Of a stretch of 64,000 nt of DNA, positions 34,676 to 43,224 are shown piece after piece (the first letter of the stretch is position 1; each line of letters begins with the position of its first letter). Source of the DNA: Algoriphagus marinus (GTDB lineage Bacteria > Bacteroidota > Bacteroidia > Cytophagales > Cyclobacteriaceae); NCBI RefSeq assembly GCF_001936475.1, contig NZ_MSPQ01000005.1:248001-312000 (forward strand), given 5' to 3'. The translations under genes and the position numbers were made by a program. Below the pieces are notes generated by a model, which was not told where the DNA came from, did no database searches, and worked only from the letters and a program-made list of their open reading frames with translations.

Positions 34676-35887
34676 TCAATTGAATCTCAAACTCAATAAT
34701 GTCAAATCATCTTTGAGTGGGATTCCATCAGAAAACAATTTCATTTCTTTCATGAAATCACGGTGAAAATCAATCGGATCTACACAGATATGAGCATTTA
34801 CAAAGGTTTCAAATCGCTCCTCACCATACTCCTCTTCTTCTTTATTCATAGCCTCGGTAAGTCCATCAGTATAGAGATGGATGGTGAATTGTTGTAAATT
34901 TTCTCTTCGCCCTATTTCCATAAATGGAAGTGACTCGAAAGCACCCAAAATGGTCGTCCCTGCATCAAGTGTCTCACTTTTTCGGTCATTTTCCCAACAT
35001 AATAAGGGGGGATTATGACCAGCATTGATGTATTCGAGAGTTTTGGTTTTCCGATTATAATAGCCCAAAAAGAAAGTTATAAAGCGCTCCCCCTTCGTGT
35101 TTTCAAATAATGTAAAATTCAACTGATTCACAACTGTCTCCAAATCGGCGTCGCTTCTGAGAAGTGTTCGTAGGGTAGCTTGAAAATTAGACATCAGCAG
35201 AGCCGCAGAAATTCCTTTCCCGGAAACATCCGCAATGCAGAAATAAACCTCATCTGCGTTCTTTTGGATCAGATCATAATAATCACCTCCTACCAGACTA
35301 TGTGGGAAATAAGTGACTTTTGCTTTGAGTGCTTTGGTTTTTGGAAGGTTTGAAGGAAAAAGCATTTGCTGCACCTGCGAAGCGATAGCCACTTCCCTAT
35401 TCAAAACTTCTTGCTCTAATTGCTTCCGCGCAAAACGTTTATTTTCTAGAGCCACAACCAAAATATTGGTTATTGCCTCGGTGAAATCCAAGTCCAGATC
35501 AAAAGACGGATCCTTTCTCCGAAGAAATAAAATAGCCAACATCTGCTTTTTATGATAAACAGGCAGATAAGTTTCCAGCTCATTAAAAGAGTATTCACTC
35601 CCCAATTTAAGCTTGAGCTCGCCTGTTGACTTTTCATCTAATACCTGCCCTTCGGGAATCAAACTCGGAATATTCCCTTTGACACCGTGTGAAATTTTAT
35701 TTTCAAATGCTCCGTCTTTAGACACATAAAGTATCATCGATTTGATATTCAAGTGTACCAAACACGTGAATTTGAAAATATTCAACAAGACGCTCTCAGG
35801 CTGATTTTCATTAATCGCCTGAGTGATCTCGAGCAGGGCTTTCAGCTCAAGTTCTTTGCGTAGATATTTATTTTTTTCTGTTTGCAC
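34676..35887 (-). CDS. GAF-like and SpoIIE/PP2C-type serine phosphatase
   Basis: A 403-aa cytoplasmic signalling protein. The N-terminal 150 residues look like a GAF-type sensor, followed by a short coiled linker and the PP2C/SpoIIE domain (about 190-400). Metal-binding Asp residues are in LVGGDYYDLI and FCIADVSGKGISAALL; INAGHNPP and LYTDGLTEAMN with DDLTLLSLR complete the domain. Such RsbU-like phosphatases dephosphorylate anti-sigma antagonists in partner-switching systems, but no cognate partner is visible nearby. The start used is a GTG. It lies 7 bp after the small preceding gene and 1 bp before the deacetylase. Confidence 0.88.
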   Translation of the reverse strand: MQTEKNKYLRKELELKALLEITQAINENQPESVLLNIFKFTCLVHLNIKSMILYVSKDGAFENKISHGVKGNIPSLIPEGQVLDEKSTGELKLKLGSEYSFNELETYLPVYHKKQMLAILFLRRKDPSFDLDLDFTEAITNILVVALENKRFARKQLEQEVLNREVAIASQVQQMLFPSNLPKTKALKAKVTYFPHSLVGGDYYDLIQKNADEVYFCIADVSGKGISAALLMSNFQATLRTLLRSDADLETVVNQLNFTLFENTKGERFITFFLGYYNRKTKTLEYINAGHNPPLLCWENDRKSETLDAGTTILGAFESLPFMEIGRRENLQQFTIHLYTDGLTEAMNKEEEEYGEERFETFVNAHICVDPIDFHRDFMKEMKLFSDGIPLKDDLTLLSLRFN

Positions 35888-35894
35888 TTCTCTT

Positions 35895-36146
35895 TTATAA
35901 AGTGTTGTGAGCCATCAACCCATTTTTAGTAGCCAGATAATAAAAGTTTCTTCCATCCTGAGTCAAATTCACACTTTCAAAAATTTCATCATCTGGAGAT
36001 TTAAGGCATTTTATATAGCCATTTTTGTGAAGTGACTGAAGTGTAGATAGTATCAATTCATCTTCCCAACCTAAAGTTTCCTTCAAATATTGAAAAGGTT
36101 GGACAAAATAAAGTTCATCCATTAAATCAAATTCGTTTTCGCTCAT
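35895..36146 (-). CDS. Small hypothetical protein, 83 aa
   Basis: I do not recognise this protein as a named family. It is acidic and mostly helical in the first 55 residues, with ETLGWEDELILSTLQSLHKNGYIKCL resembling a winged-helix segment and FYYLATKNGLMAHN at the end. It may be a small regulatory or DNA-binding-like protein, but the basic character expected is weak. Its ATG overlaps the stop of the preceding glycosyltransferase (ATGA), and it lies 7 bp before the phosphatase gene, so it is part of the operon and probably functionally linked with the phosphatase. Confidence 0.65.
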   Translation of the reverse strand: MSENEFDLMDELYFVQPFQYLKETLGWEDELILSTLQSLHKNGYIKCLKSPDDEIFESVNLTQDGRNFYYLATKNGLMAHNTL

Positions 36147-37279
36147 TGCTCTATTTTATCAGCTAAAATAACACTTCTCATTTTGTCCCTTCCTTTCCAC
36201 GTGAATTTTCCTCGAATTACTCCCAATGCTGTCCAAAGCACATAGATTGGATGGATAATTCCTGTAAATAAGGTGTCGCTCCATTTTTGAGAAATCGAAT
36301 AGGTCTCAAGAACTTTTCCAAGGAACCACTTTTCTGCTAAAATTTTAACTGTCCAACAAATTAGGACTACTACCGGACCATTTTGTATCTGAATCAAAAT
36401 AAAAAAGGAAAGCAACCAGATGATTTGAATAAAAACAGGGATAAGGGCTGCAAGACCATGAGATAAAGAGTTATGTGCCTTCCATTTACTCGCCCATCTG
36501 ATTCGTTGATTGATCAAGCTTGACCAGTCCTTTATAGCTTTCGTTCGGACTAAAACTTCAGGATTATTCAGATAAACACAGCTTTCACTTGAAAAGCGAT
36601 TTGTAATTTTTTTCAAAAGAAACTCATCATCGCCAGAAAGAAAAGATTCATTTCCTTCAAAACCATTTACTTCCTGAAATGCAGATTTCCGATAAGCGAG
36701 GTTTGCAGCACTGCACATGACTGGGTTCCCAGAGTGGAAAAAATAATTACTTATCAATAGAATGCTTGACCACTCTATTTGTTGAAACCGCTGAAAAAAT
36801 GAAGTCCTTCCAATAGACATTACAGGACCTGCGACTAGTTGGATCTTTGGGTTTGAAAATGGCCGCACCATATTCTCTACCCAATCGGATGAAAAGCTAC
36901 AATCCGCATCTGAACAGATAATAATTTCTCCCACACTATTTTTTACTCCAAATTCTATTGCTGCTTTTTTTCCGATTCCTGGACTTTTCAAAATTTTGAT
37001 ATTAGGTTTCTCTGAAAGATTATGCTTTAAAAAATCCAAAGACAAATCCTCGCTTTGGTCATCGACCAGGATAATCTCTAGGTCCAGCCTAGATAGCCGA
37101 TGAAGTTCTTTGACCAAATCAGGAAGATTTTCAATTTCATTTCGGATCGGAATTAGTAATGAAACAGCCTTACCAATCTGGTTTCCGGGAAATTTGAAAT
37201 GGTCAGATTTCCATGTTCGGCTGATTAGCCAAAGCAAAAGGGCATAACTGAAAGACCAGATCAGGTAAAAATTTAGCAT
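36143..37279 (-). CDS. Family 2 glycosyltransferase
   Basis: A 378-aa membrane GT2. An N-terminal helix (MLNFYLIWSFSYALLLWLI) precedes the catalytic domain, which has VSLLIPIRNE, LVDDQSED, IICSDADCSFS, SGDDEFLLKK and the processive QRIRW motif; three helices follow near the C-terminus. It differs from the second GT2 of the operon, so the two probably add different sugars or act at different steps. The ATG at 37279 is chosen because a longer frame to 37660 would run across the ruvC gene on the opposite strand. It is the first gene of the seven-gene operon and only 21 bp from the divergent ruvC. Confidence 0.9.
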   Translation of the reverse strand: MLNFYLIWSFSYALLLWLISRTWKSDHFKFPGNQIGKAVSLLIPIRNEIENLPDLVKELHRLSRLDLEIILVDDQSEDLSLDFLKHNLSEKPNIKILKSPGIGKKAAIEFGVKNSVGEIIICSDADCSFSSDWVENMVRPFSNPKIQLVAGPVMSIGRTSFFQRFQQIEWSSILLISNYFFHSGNPVMCSAANLAYRKSAFQEVNGFEGNESFLSGDDEFLLKKITNRFSSESCVYLNNPEVLVRTKAIKDWSSLINQRIRWASKWKAHNSLSHGLAALIPVFIQIIWLLSFFILIQIQNGPVVVLICWTVKILAEKWFLGKVLETYSISQKWSDTLFTGIIHPIYVLWTALGVIRGKFTWKGRDKMRSVILADKIEQ

Positions 37280-37300
37280 CTTTTGGGCTAACTTGCGCGG

Positions 37301-37876
37301 GTGAGTAAAGAACCAAAAAAAGAAGCAAAGGAAAAAATCATCTTGGGGATTGACCCGGGTACCACCGTGATGGGTTATGGCATAATTCTGACTGAGGGGA
37401 AAAAATACAAATTGCTTCAATATGGGGTAATTCACCTCAAAAAATATGAAACTCATGAGCTCAAGCTGAAAAAAATCTTTGAGCGAATTACCGGAATTAT
37501 TGATGAGTTTTTGCCAGACTCTGTTGCATTGGAGGCCCCTTTTTATGGAGTGAATATCCAATCTATGCTCAAATTGGGTCGTGCTCAAGGGGTTGCAATG
37601 GCTGCTGCTCTTGCCCGAGATATCCCGATAACAGAATACTCTCCGAAAAAAGTAAAGCAATCAGTCACAGGTAATGGAAATGCCTCAAAGGAGCAGGTAG
37701 CAGCTATGCTTCAGACACTTTTTAATCTTACCGAACTTCCCAAAATGCTGGATGCCACAGATGCATTAGCAGTTGCGCTCTGCCATCATTTTCACGATGG
37801 AAGGGTTCAGAGTCGGGGAAGAAACGAAGGTTGGAAATCATTTATTCAAGAGAATCCCGATCGGCTGAAAAAATAA
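37301..37876 (+). CDS. ruvC: Crossover junction endodeoxyribonuclease RuvC
   Basis: RuvC cuts Holliday junctions with RuvAB. The 191-aa protein shows [14 protein letters not shown] (first catalytic Asp), [25 protein letters not shown] (Glu) and [15 protein letters not shown] (last Asp pair), the complete active-site set. It starts with GTG at 37301, followed by a Lys/Glu-rich extension of about 12 residues before the fold. Only 21 bp separate it from the divergent glycosyltransferase gene, too little for two promoters, so its promoter must reach into that gene or the true start lies a few codons downstream. A terminator follows at once. Confidence 0.94.
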   Translation: MSKEPKKEAKEKIILGIDPGTTVMGYGIILTEGKKYKLLQYGVIHLKKYETHELKLKKIFERITGIIDEFLPDSVALEAPFYGVNIQSMLKLGRAQGVAMAAALARDIPITEYSPKKVKQSVTGNGNASKEQVAAMLQTLFNLTELPKMLDATDALAVALCHHFHDGRVQSRGRNEGWKSFIQENPDRLKK

Positions 37877-37900
37877 AACCCGACCAAAAGATCGGGTTTT
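37875..37900 (+). terminator. Terminator of ruvC
   Basis: AAAACCCGA (37875-37883) and TCGGGTTTT (37892-37900) form a 9-bp stem with an 8-nt loop. It overlaps the ruvC stop region and ends in T residues; the A run on the other side allows it to work for the convergent gene too. Confidence 0.85.
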
Positions 37901-37920
37901 AAGCTTTTAAGAATTAAAGA

Positions 37921-38469
37921 TCAAAAATCATATCCTATTGATATTTTAAGGACTCTATTTTTGACATCAGTATCAAAGTAATTTAAACCAGTCAACCCTA
38001 AATCATAGCTCAATTGGGCATTGAGTCCAAGGGGAAATCCAACACCTATCCCGACTACCCCACCTAGATCATACCCACGAACTACATCTGTTGAATTATT
38101 AACATTTCCTGCCAATTCGTAATTTCTAGAAAGTAGAACAGAAGCTTGGGGTCCTGCAAAAACATTTAAAAAAGGGAGGAAATTCAAGCGAAATAGAACT
38201 GGAACATCCAAATAGCTTAATTGCTCTGAAATAACGGCACCGGTTGCGGCTTCATTTCCCTCATAGCCTTTCTGGGCATATTGGAGCCCTGGCTCTATGG
38301 ATAAAAACCCTGCATCAAATTGATAATAACCTCCTGCATGAAACCCAAGTTTTGCATTAAAATTTGTGTCAGAGAAATTAGCGGAGCTTAGGCCCGCACG
38401 GATCCCAAATTGTGCTTGGGCAGTTCCAAACAAACTAATTGAGAGAAGTAGAATAAGTATTTTTTTCAT
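37921..38469 (-). CDS. Outer-membrane beta-barrel protein (porin family)
   Basis: A 182-aa protein with a signal peptide (MKKILILLLSISLFGTAQAQ, cleaved after AQ) and the pattern of a PorT/OmpW-like eight-stranded barrel: FGIRAGLSSANFSD at the start, GYYQFDAGFLSIEPGLQYAQKG, VPVLFRLNFLPFLNVFAG and the final strand KISIGYDF ending in Phe. This small barrel family is abundant in Bacteroidota; its function is unknown. The ATG at 38469 is chosen because the signal peptide begins there; an upstream in-frame ATG at 38535 adds 22 residues that destroy this. The promoter must lie within 38470-38647, shared with the divergent regulator gene. Confidence 0.85.
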   Translation of the reverse strand: MKKILILLLSISLFGTAQAQFGIRAGLSSANFSDTNFNAKLGFHAGGYYQFDAGFLSIEPGLQYAQKGYEGNEAATGAVISEQLSYLDVPVLFRLNFLPFLNVFAGPQASVLLSRNYELAGNVNNSTDVVRGYDLGGVVGIGVGFPLGLNAQLSYDLGLTGLNYFDTDVKNRVLKISIGYDF

Positions 38470-38647
38470 AGATAAGCGAATTTTGAAATTCTGGAATTTT
38501 AATGAAACAGCGCAGTTAAGAAATATTCCGATCACTTTTTTTGAGGAAAAGAATAATCTTGAACGAGTTATTTTTAAATTAAGTGGTTAAAACTAACAGA
38601 AGCTTTTTGATAAAAGTATAAAAGGCTTGAATTTTTAAAACCGAAAA

Positions 38648-39211
38648 ATGGAAAACCTGTTTGATGCTTTTGATAAGTACCAAGGAATCTCAGACCAGGC
38701 CAAACAGGCCTTTGCAAATAGGATGACATTAATGGAAGTCGAGAAGGGCCAATTGATCGTAACGGAAGGTCAACTGGCAGATCACCTTTACTACTTTTTG
38801 GAAGGGTCTGCGCGTAGTTATTACACCCGAGAAAACCGCGACATTACCGTTTCTTTTACATTGGACGGAGAATTTGTTGCTGCCATGCATTCCTTTATTA
38901 CAGGTAAGCCATCTTATGAAAAAATAGAAACACTGGAAAAAAGTAAAATCCTAAAAATTTCCCATAATGCTCTCCAGGAATGTTTTACTGAGTTTCCGGA
39001 ACTTGAGCGAGCATATCGAATGATTTTAGAGAAGTATTACATCGTATTAGAAGAGCATCAGATTTTTTCAAAGTTCAAAACAGCCAAAGAAAGGTATCTG
39101 GAATTGATGCAAAATCGACCAAAGGTAATTCAGAAAGCATCAGTAGGTCACATTGCTTCCTATTTGGATATGACGATCGAGACACTTAGCCGCACCAGAG
39201 CCAAAATCTAA
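38648..39211 (+). CDS. Crp/Fnr family transcriptional regulator
   Basis: A 187-aa regulator with the cyclic-nucleotide-binding-type beta roll (about 15-120, with VEKGQLIVTEGQLADHLYYFLEG and SFTLDGEFVAAMHSFITGKPS), a dimer helix and a C-terminal winged helix-turn-helix whose recognition part reads HIASYLDMTIETLSRTRAKI. The family in Bacteroidota normally binds no cAMP, and no Fe-S Cys cluster is seen, so the signal is unknown. It is monocistronic with about 180 bp of non-coding DNA upstream. It could regulate its divergent neighbour or the two-gene unit downstream (39286-41672), a possibility based only on position. Confidence 0.88.
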   Translation: MENLFDAFDKYQGISDQAKQAFANRMTLMEVEKGQLIVTEGQLADHLYYFLEGSARSYYTRENRDITVSFTLDGEFVAAMHSFITGKPSYEKIETLEKSKILKISHNALQECFTEFPELERAYRMILEKYYIVLEEHQIFSKFKTAKERYLELMQNRPKVIQKASVGHIASYLDMTIETLSRTRAKI

Positions 39212-39285
39212 TTATTTGACTTTAGTCAAGGGTATTCACTGTGGGAAGCCTTAATTTTGAAACATTAAACAAACCAAGCCCACAG

Positions 39286-40578
39286 ATGAGCAAATTTAAT
39301 TTTCTCCCTTTCCTTATTCTCCTCCTATATGGAGCAGCTTGTAGCAGTAGCTCAAATGAACAGACTTATGATTCCTCAAAAATCACCAGAGTTTCAGCGG
39401 AAGAGGTAGAAAAGGTTGTCGAGGATTTTATTATGGTTGAAGATGGCGGGGTAATTGAAATTCCGGCCGGTTTCTACGAATTAAATACCCAGCTTATTCT
39501 CGATAATAAATCCAATGTCATAATCAAAGGAGCCGGGATGGATCAGACTTTTCTTTCCTTCAAAGGATTACAAACAGGTGGAGAAGGTGTGAAGATCGTA
39601 GGTAAAAATATCGTTATTCAAGATCTTACGATAGAAGATGCTCCTGGAGATGGAGTGAAAGCACAACATACAGACGGGATTACATTTCGAAGAATAAATG
39701 TAACCTGGACAAATGGAGACAAATCAAAAAACGGAACCTACGCAATCTACCCCGTGCAGTGCAAAAATGTGATGATAGATGAAGTGATCGCCTCACATTC
39801 CCGAGATGCCGGAATCTACGTGGGACAATCTGAAAATATTGTAGTAAAAAATTCTTTAGCTTTTGGCAATGTAGCTGGAATCGAAATTGAAAACTGTGAC
39901 AATGCTGAAGTCTTCAAAAATATCGCCAGAGACAATGCAGGAGGAATCTTGGTTTTCAATCTTCCCGGCCTTCCAAAATCGGACGGAAAACGTACCCGGA
40001 TCTATGATAATGATGTGATCGAAAACAATCATGAAAATTTCGCAACCGCTATCGGCGAAGGTCCAAACGGAAACACGGTAACGATGATTCCCCCAGGATC
40101 GGGAATCGTTTTATTGGCAGCCAAAGAAGTTGAAATATTTAATAACCGAATCCTGAAGAACAAGACATTTGGAGTCGCAATTGCTTCCTATCAGATTACA
40201 GGTTTTCCAGACGAAGCTCCAAACTGGTCACCCTATACTACCGATGTCTACCTCCATGACAACCAATATGACCGAAGTGAAGGCTTTCCTGATTTGACAA
40301 GAGAGCTTGGACAAATGGTCAGTATTTACAATGCCCATGGGAAGGCTACAACTCAAGACATTATCTATGATGGGATTTGGGACACATCTATCAGCGAAAC
40401 TATAGATACTAATCCAATGCGGATCTGTATTTCGGAACCGTCAATGAATGAATTATACTTCTCAAGATTCTTTTTAATGGACGGTGACGATAATATTGAT
40501 GCCTTCAAAGAATCTGAACCTTTCCAAAACTGTAAGGTCGAAGTGACAACAGACATCAGTCAACTAGCTAAAATGTAA
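39286..40578 (+). CDS. Parallel beta-helix lipoprotein (SO_2929-like partner)
   Basis: A 430-aa exported lipoprotein: signal with lipobox GAAC at about residues 17-20, a Ser-rich linker, and from about 80 on a right-handed parallel beta-helix with repeated Asn/Asp-rich coils (VIIKGAGMDQTFLSF, IVIQDLTIEDAPGD, IVVKNSLAFGNVAGIEIENC). Such helices bind or cleave polysaccharides, but no catalytic set is evident. The family is recurrently paired with di-haem cytochrome c genes of the SO_2930 type, and here the cytochrome gene starts one base inside the stop (TAATG). The ATG at 39286 is chosen because the lipoprotein signal begins there. Confidence 0.82.
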   Translation: MSKFNFLPFLILLLYGAACSSSSNEQTYDSSKITRVSAEEVEKVVEDFIMVEDGGVIEIPAGFYELNTQLILDNKSNVIIKGAGMDQTFLSFKGLQTGGEGVKIVGKNIVIQDLTIEDAPGDGVKAQHTDGITFRRINVTWTNGDKSKNGTYAIYPVQCKNVMIDEVIASHSRDAGIYVGQSENIVVKNSLAFGNVAGIEIENCDNAEVFKNIARDNAGGILVFNLPGLPKSDGKRTRIYDNDVIENNHENFATAIGEGPNGNTVTMIPPGSGIVLLAAKEVEIFNNRILKNKTFGVAIASYQITGFPDEAPNWSPYTTDVYLHDNQYDRSEGFPDLTRELGQMVSIYNAHGKATTQDIIYDGIWDTSISETIDTNPMRICISEPSMNELYFSRFFLMDGDDNIDAFKESEPFQNCKVEVTTDISQLAKM

Positions 40579-41672
40579 TGCAGAAAACTAGTTTATTTTG
40601 GGCGTTTAATTTGATTCTGGGTTTTTCTCTTGTTGTTTTTGCCTGCCAAAAACAAACCGAAGAACAGAACTCCTCTACAGAAAAATTAACAGAAGAAGAG
40701 GCTGACGGGATTTATCCATACAAGCGGCTTTCCACCTATAGCTTTTTCCAAGGAGAGATGAACCAGCTTCAGCCTGCCTCAAATGTACTTTTGTACAAGC
40801 CGGCTTCCTCCCTCTTTACGGATTATGCTTTGAAAACCCGGTTTATCTTTTTCCCTGAAGGGGAAAAAGCACAATTAGTAGCAAATGAGTTAGAGTTTCC
40901 AGAAGGAACGGTGATTATCAAAAACTTTTTCTATCCCACTGATTTTAGAGATCCGAACAGAGATAGAAGAATTATTGAAACCAGATTAATGATAAACTCC
41001 TCAGATGGATGGGAAGCTTTTCCTTATATCTGGAATGAAAGCCAAACAGACGCAGTTCTTAAGGTTGTAGGTGGTCAGACCGAGGTGAGATTTGTGGATT
41101 ATTCTGGAAATGATCAAGTGATCAATTACCTCATTCCAAATAAAAACCAATGCAAAACCTGTCATAATAAATCAGAGGAAATGGCTCCTATCGGAGTAAA
41201 AGTAAAACATTTGAACAATGACCTTGATTTTGGTTCTGGAAAAGTGAATCAGTTGGCTCATTGGACATCACTAGATAAACTGGAAGGATTTGAGGGGAAA
41301 AGTGCTCATCCTGACATGATCAATTACGAAGACTCTACTCTTCCACTAAATGATAGGGCCATGGCGTACTTGGACATTAATTGCGCTCACTGCCATAGCG
41401 CAGAAGGTCCAGCGAGTACTTCCGGGCTTTTCTTGACCTATGATCAGACAGACCCTATGAAGCTCGGAGTGAATAAAACTCCAGTGGCAGCAGGAATCGG
41501 TGCGGGAAAATTCAAGTTTGATGTAGTTCCTGGAAAAGCTGATGAATCAATTCTAACTCATCGAATGAACTCAACTCAAGTGGGAGTTGCGATGCCTGAA
41601 CTTGGAAGGACAACTGTTCACAAAGAAGGAGTTGCTTTAATTCGCGATTGGATCAATTCGATGAAACCATAA
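40578..41672 (+). CDS. SO_2930-type di-haem c-type cytochrome
   Basis: A 364-aa exported protein with a lipoprotein-like signal (lipobox VFAC at about residues 20-23). Two haem-binding CxxCH motifs are present: CKTCHNK near residue 194 and CAHCHS near 271; in between lies a beta-rich domain. The last third holds EAMPELGRTT-like residues that could give axial Met ligands. It is translationally coupled to the beta-helix lipoprotein gene, the arrangement known for the SO_2929/SO_2930-type pair, so the two probably act together at the cell envelope; the reaction is not known. A terminator follows the stop. Confidence 0.85.
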   Translation: MQKTSLFWAFNLILGFSLVVFACQKQTEEQNSSTEKLTEEEADGIYPYKRLSTYSFFQGEMNQLQPASNVLLYKPASSLFTDYALKTRFIFFPEGEKAQLVANELEFPEGTVIIKNFFYPTDFRDPNRDRRIIETRLMINSSDGWEAFPYIWNESQTDAVLKVVGGQTEVRFVDYSGNDQVINYLIPNKNQCKTCHNKSEEMAPIGVKVKHLNNDLDFGSGKVNQLAHWTSLDKLEGFEGKSAHPDMINYEDSTLPLNDRAMAYLDINCAHCHSAEGPASTSGLFLTYDQTDPMKLGVNKTPVAAGIGAGKFKFDVVPGKADESILTHRMNSTQVGVAMPELGRTTVHKEGVALIRDWINSMKP

Positions 41673-41675
41673 AAA

Positions 41676-41704
41676 AACAGCTTCCTGATTACAGGAAGCT
41701 GTTT
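41676..41704 (+). terminator. Terminator of the beta-helix/cytochrome unit
   Basis: AAACAGCTTCCTG and CAGGAAGCTGTTT (41692-41704) form a stem of about 13 bp with an ATTA loop, followed by TTATTT. The flanking A run allows bidirectional use with the convergent racemase gene ending at 41709. Confidence 0.88.
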
Positions 41705-41708
41705 TTAT

Positions 41709-42782
41709 TTAATCGACTATTTTTTTGTCGACATAATCTGAATTCAAAAGACTTAAGGCTCCCATGTATTTCATATCAAAACTTAATACGTCTCCAACTT
41801 TGTAACCCTCAGGATTTTGGCCCAGATTTATAATAATCATATCCGAACTGGCTCCTAAAATCTCAATATTTTTATCCTTAGCGATTAAGTATTTAGGATC
41901 TACATCTAAAATACCTACATCTACAATAGCTCTGAAAGAACTTTTCCCCATCAATTTCTCATCAATTTCCTTTACTTCGCCTTGTGGGGTCGGCGCCAAT
42001 ACTCCTGTTGGAAGAAGTGGCTTTTCCTGCATTTCGACGATTTCCACATTCAACTCAAATACGTCTCCATGCATTCCTTCTATGATTGACTCTTCAACTA
42101 GATTCACCCCAAAATAGAGTGTCTCCCCGACTCTAAAGTGATTTACACCGGCAGGTAGCTGATGAGTTAGCATTAAAGGAATTGTCACCGAAGTTCCTGC
42201 AGACACCCAAGGAATAGATTTGTTAAACTTCAATTCGATTATTTGTTTATAGAGGCTCAATTGTATCAACTTGTCGGTTGAGGGCATTACCCCATTCAAA
42301 CAGTTGAGATTAGTGCCAAGACCAATAATTTCAATATTTGGCAACTCAAAAACCCGAGCATAAAAATCTAAAAGTTGATCCCCCATCACTCCTTCTCGAA
42401 GATCCCCGGTCTCAACCATGATGATTATTTTGTGTTTTTTATTCTGAAGTACAGCCTCTTCACTAATCCATTCAATAGTTTTCAGTTCGCTATTTAAGCT
42501 TACATCTGCAAACTGAACCATTTTACCAACATTTCGTCTAGAAACCGGCTTAATGTAAACAGTTTGAATTTCCGGATTGATCATCTTGATCATAGCCAGA
42601 TTACTGATTCGACTGTCATGGATTTCTTTAACTCCAAGATTTATCAACTCTGTTAGAAATAATCGGTTACCGCAAAAGATTTTGGACACAACGCCCCATG
42701 AAATCTCCTTTTCCTCAAAGAGATTTTTAAGGAAAAGGAAATTCTGTTTGAGTTTGTTTTTACTTAAAGTCAGATATGCCAT
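41709..42782 (-). CDS. PLP-dependent alanine/ornithine racemase family protein
   Basis: A 357-aa fold-type III PLP enzyme of the alanine racemase N-terminal domain family, closest in layout to ornithine racemases. The catalytic Lys is probably the one in WGVVSKIFCGN near residue 35, and SAGTSVTIPLM with HFRVGETLYFG form the phosphate-binding and dimer regions. A C-terminal beta domain with FDMKYMGALSLLNSDYVDK replaces the longer Alr domain. It would interconvert L- and D-amino acids. It is the last gene of an operon with an acetyltransferase and a Na+/solute symporter, overlapping the acetyltransferase by 23 bp, suggesting uptake and processing of one amino acid or amine. Confidence 0.85.
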   Translation of the reverse strand: MAYLTLSKNKLKQNFLFLKNLFEEKEISWGVVSKIFCGNRLFLTELINLGVKEIHDSRISNLAMIKMINPEIQTVYIKPVSRRNVGKMVQFADVSLNSELKTIEWISEEAVLQNKKHKIIIMVETGDLREGVMGDQLLDFYARVFELPNIEIIGLGTNLNCLNGVMPSTDKLIQLSLYKQIIELKFNKSIPWVSAGTSVTIPLMLTHQLPAGVNHFRVGETLYFGVNLVEESIIEGMHGDVFELNVEIVEMQEKPLLPTGVLAPTPQGEVKEIDEKLMGKSSFRAIVDVGILDVDPKYLIAKDKNIEILGASSDMIIINLGQNPEGYKVGDVLSFDMKYMGALSLLNSDYVDKKIVD

Positions 42783-43224
42783 TTTTTTTCGTCAATCTCA
42801 TTTCAAGATATTTGTTAGTAAATCCCAGTCTTTCGTAAAGTTTTTTAGCGGGATTATCAGCCTCCACATGAAGTGCAATCGCACCGTTTGCCATTTTGAT
42901 TGCCATATCCATTATTTTCCCACCGATGCCTTTCCCCCGTTGACTAGCATCGACAGCGATATAGACAAGGATATTCTCTGGAATATAGCCTGACATACCG
43001 GTTTTGTTCATAATCAATGCCCCTACGATTTTTTCATTTTCTTTAGCAAGAACGACAAATCCACCAGCATGTAAGTTTTGGTCTAGCGCATAATCTAGAC
43101 ACTTCATAATATCCTCTTTGGGATCACCATATTTTCCCAAATGAAAAAAGAGAAAATCTGCTATTTCATTTTTCTGGAGGAAAGTAGCATTATCAATGGC
43201 TGTAATTGTTTCTATTTTAATCAT
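42760..43224 (-). CDS. GNAT family N-acetyltransferase
   Basis: A 154-aa acetyltransferase. The acetyl-CoA-binding motif A appears in VYIAVDASQRGKGIGGKIMD, and LHVEADNPAKKLYERLGF is the typical motif B with N-P-A and the Tyr/Phe end. It transfers an acetyl group from acetyl-CoA to an amine; the substrate is not known. The ATG at 43224 is chosen because it overlaps the stop of the symporter gene (ATGA). Its own 3' end overlaps the racemase gene by 23 bp. The order transporter, acetyltransferase, racemase suggests catabolism or detoxification of a non-standard amino acid. Confidence 0.85.
   Translation of the reverse strand: MIKIETITAIDNATFLQKNEIADFLFFHLGKYGDPKEDIMKCLDYALDQNLHAGGFVVLAKENEKIVGALIMNKTGMSGYIPENILVYIAVDASQRGKGIGGKIMDMAIKMANGAIALHVEADNPAKKLYERLGFTNKYLEMRLTKKNGISDFK

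Noticed and set aside
36143..37660. A 505-aa version of the first GT2 glycosyltransferase
   Set aside because: The extra N-terminal part is antisense to ruvC, whose active-site motifs are complete, so the start at 37279 was preferred.
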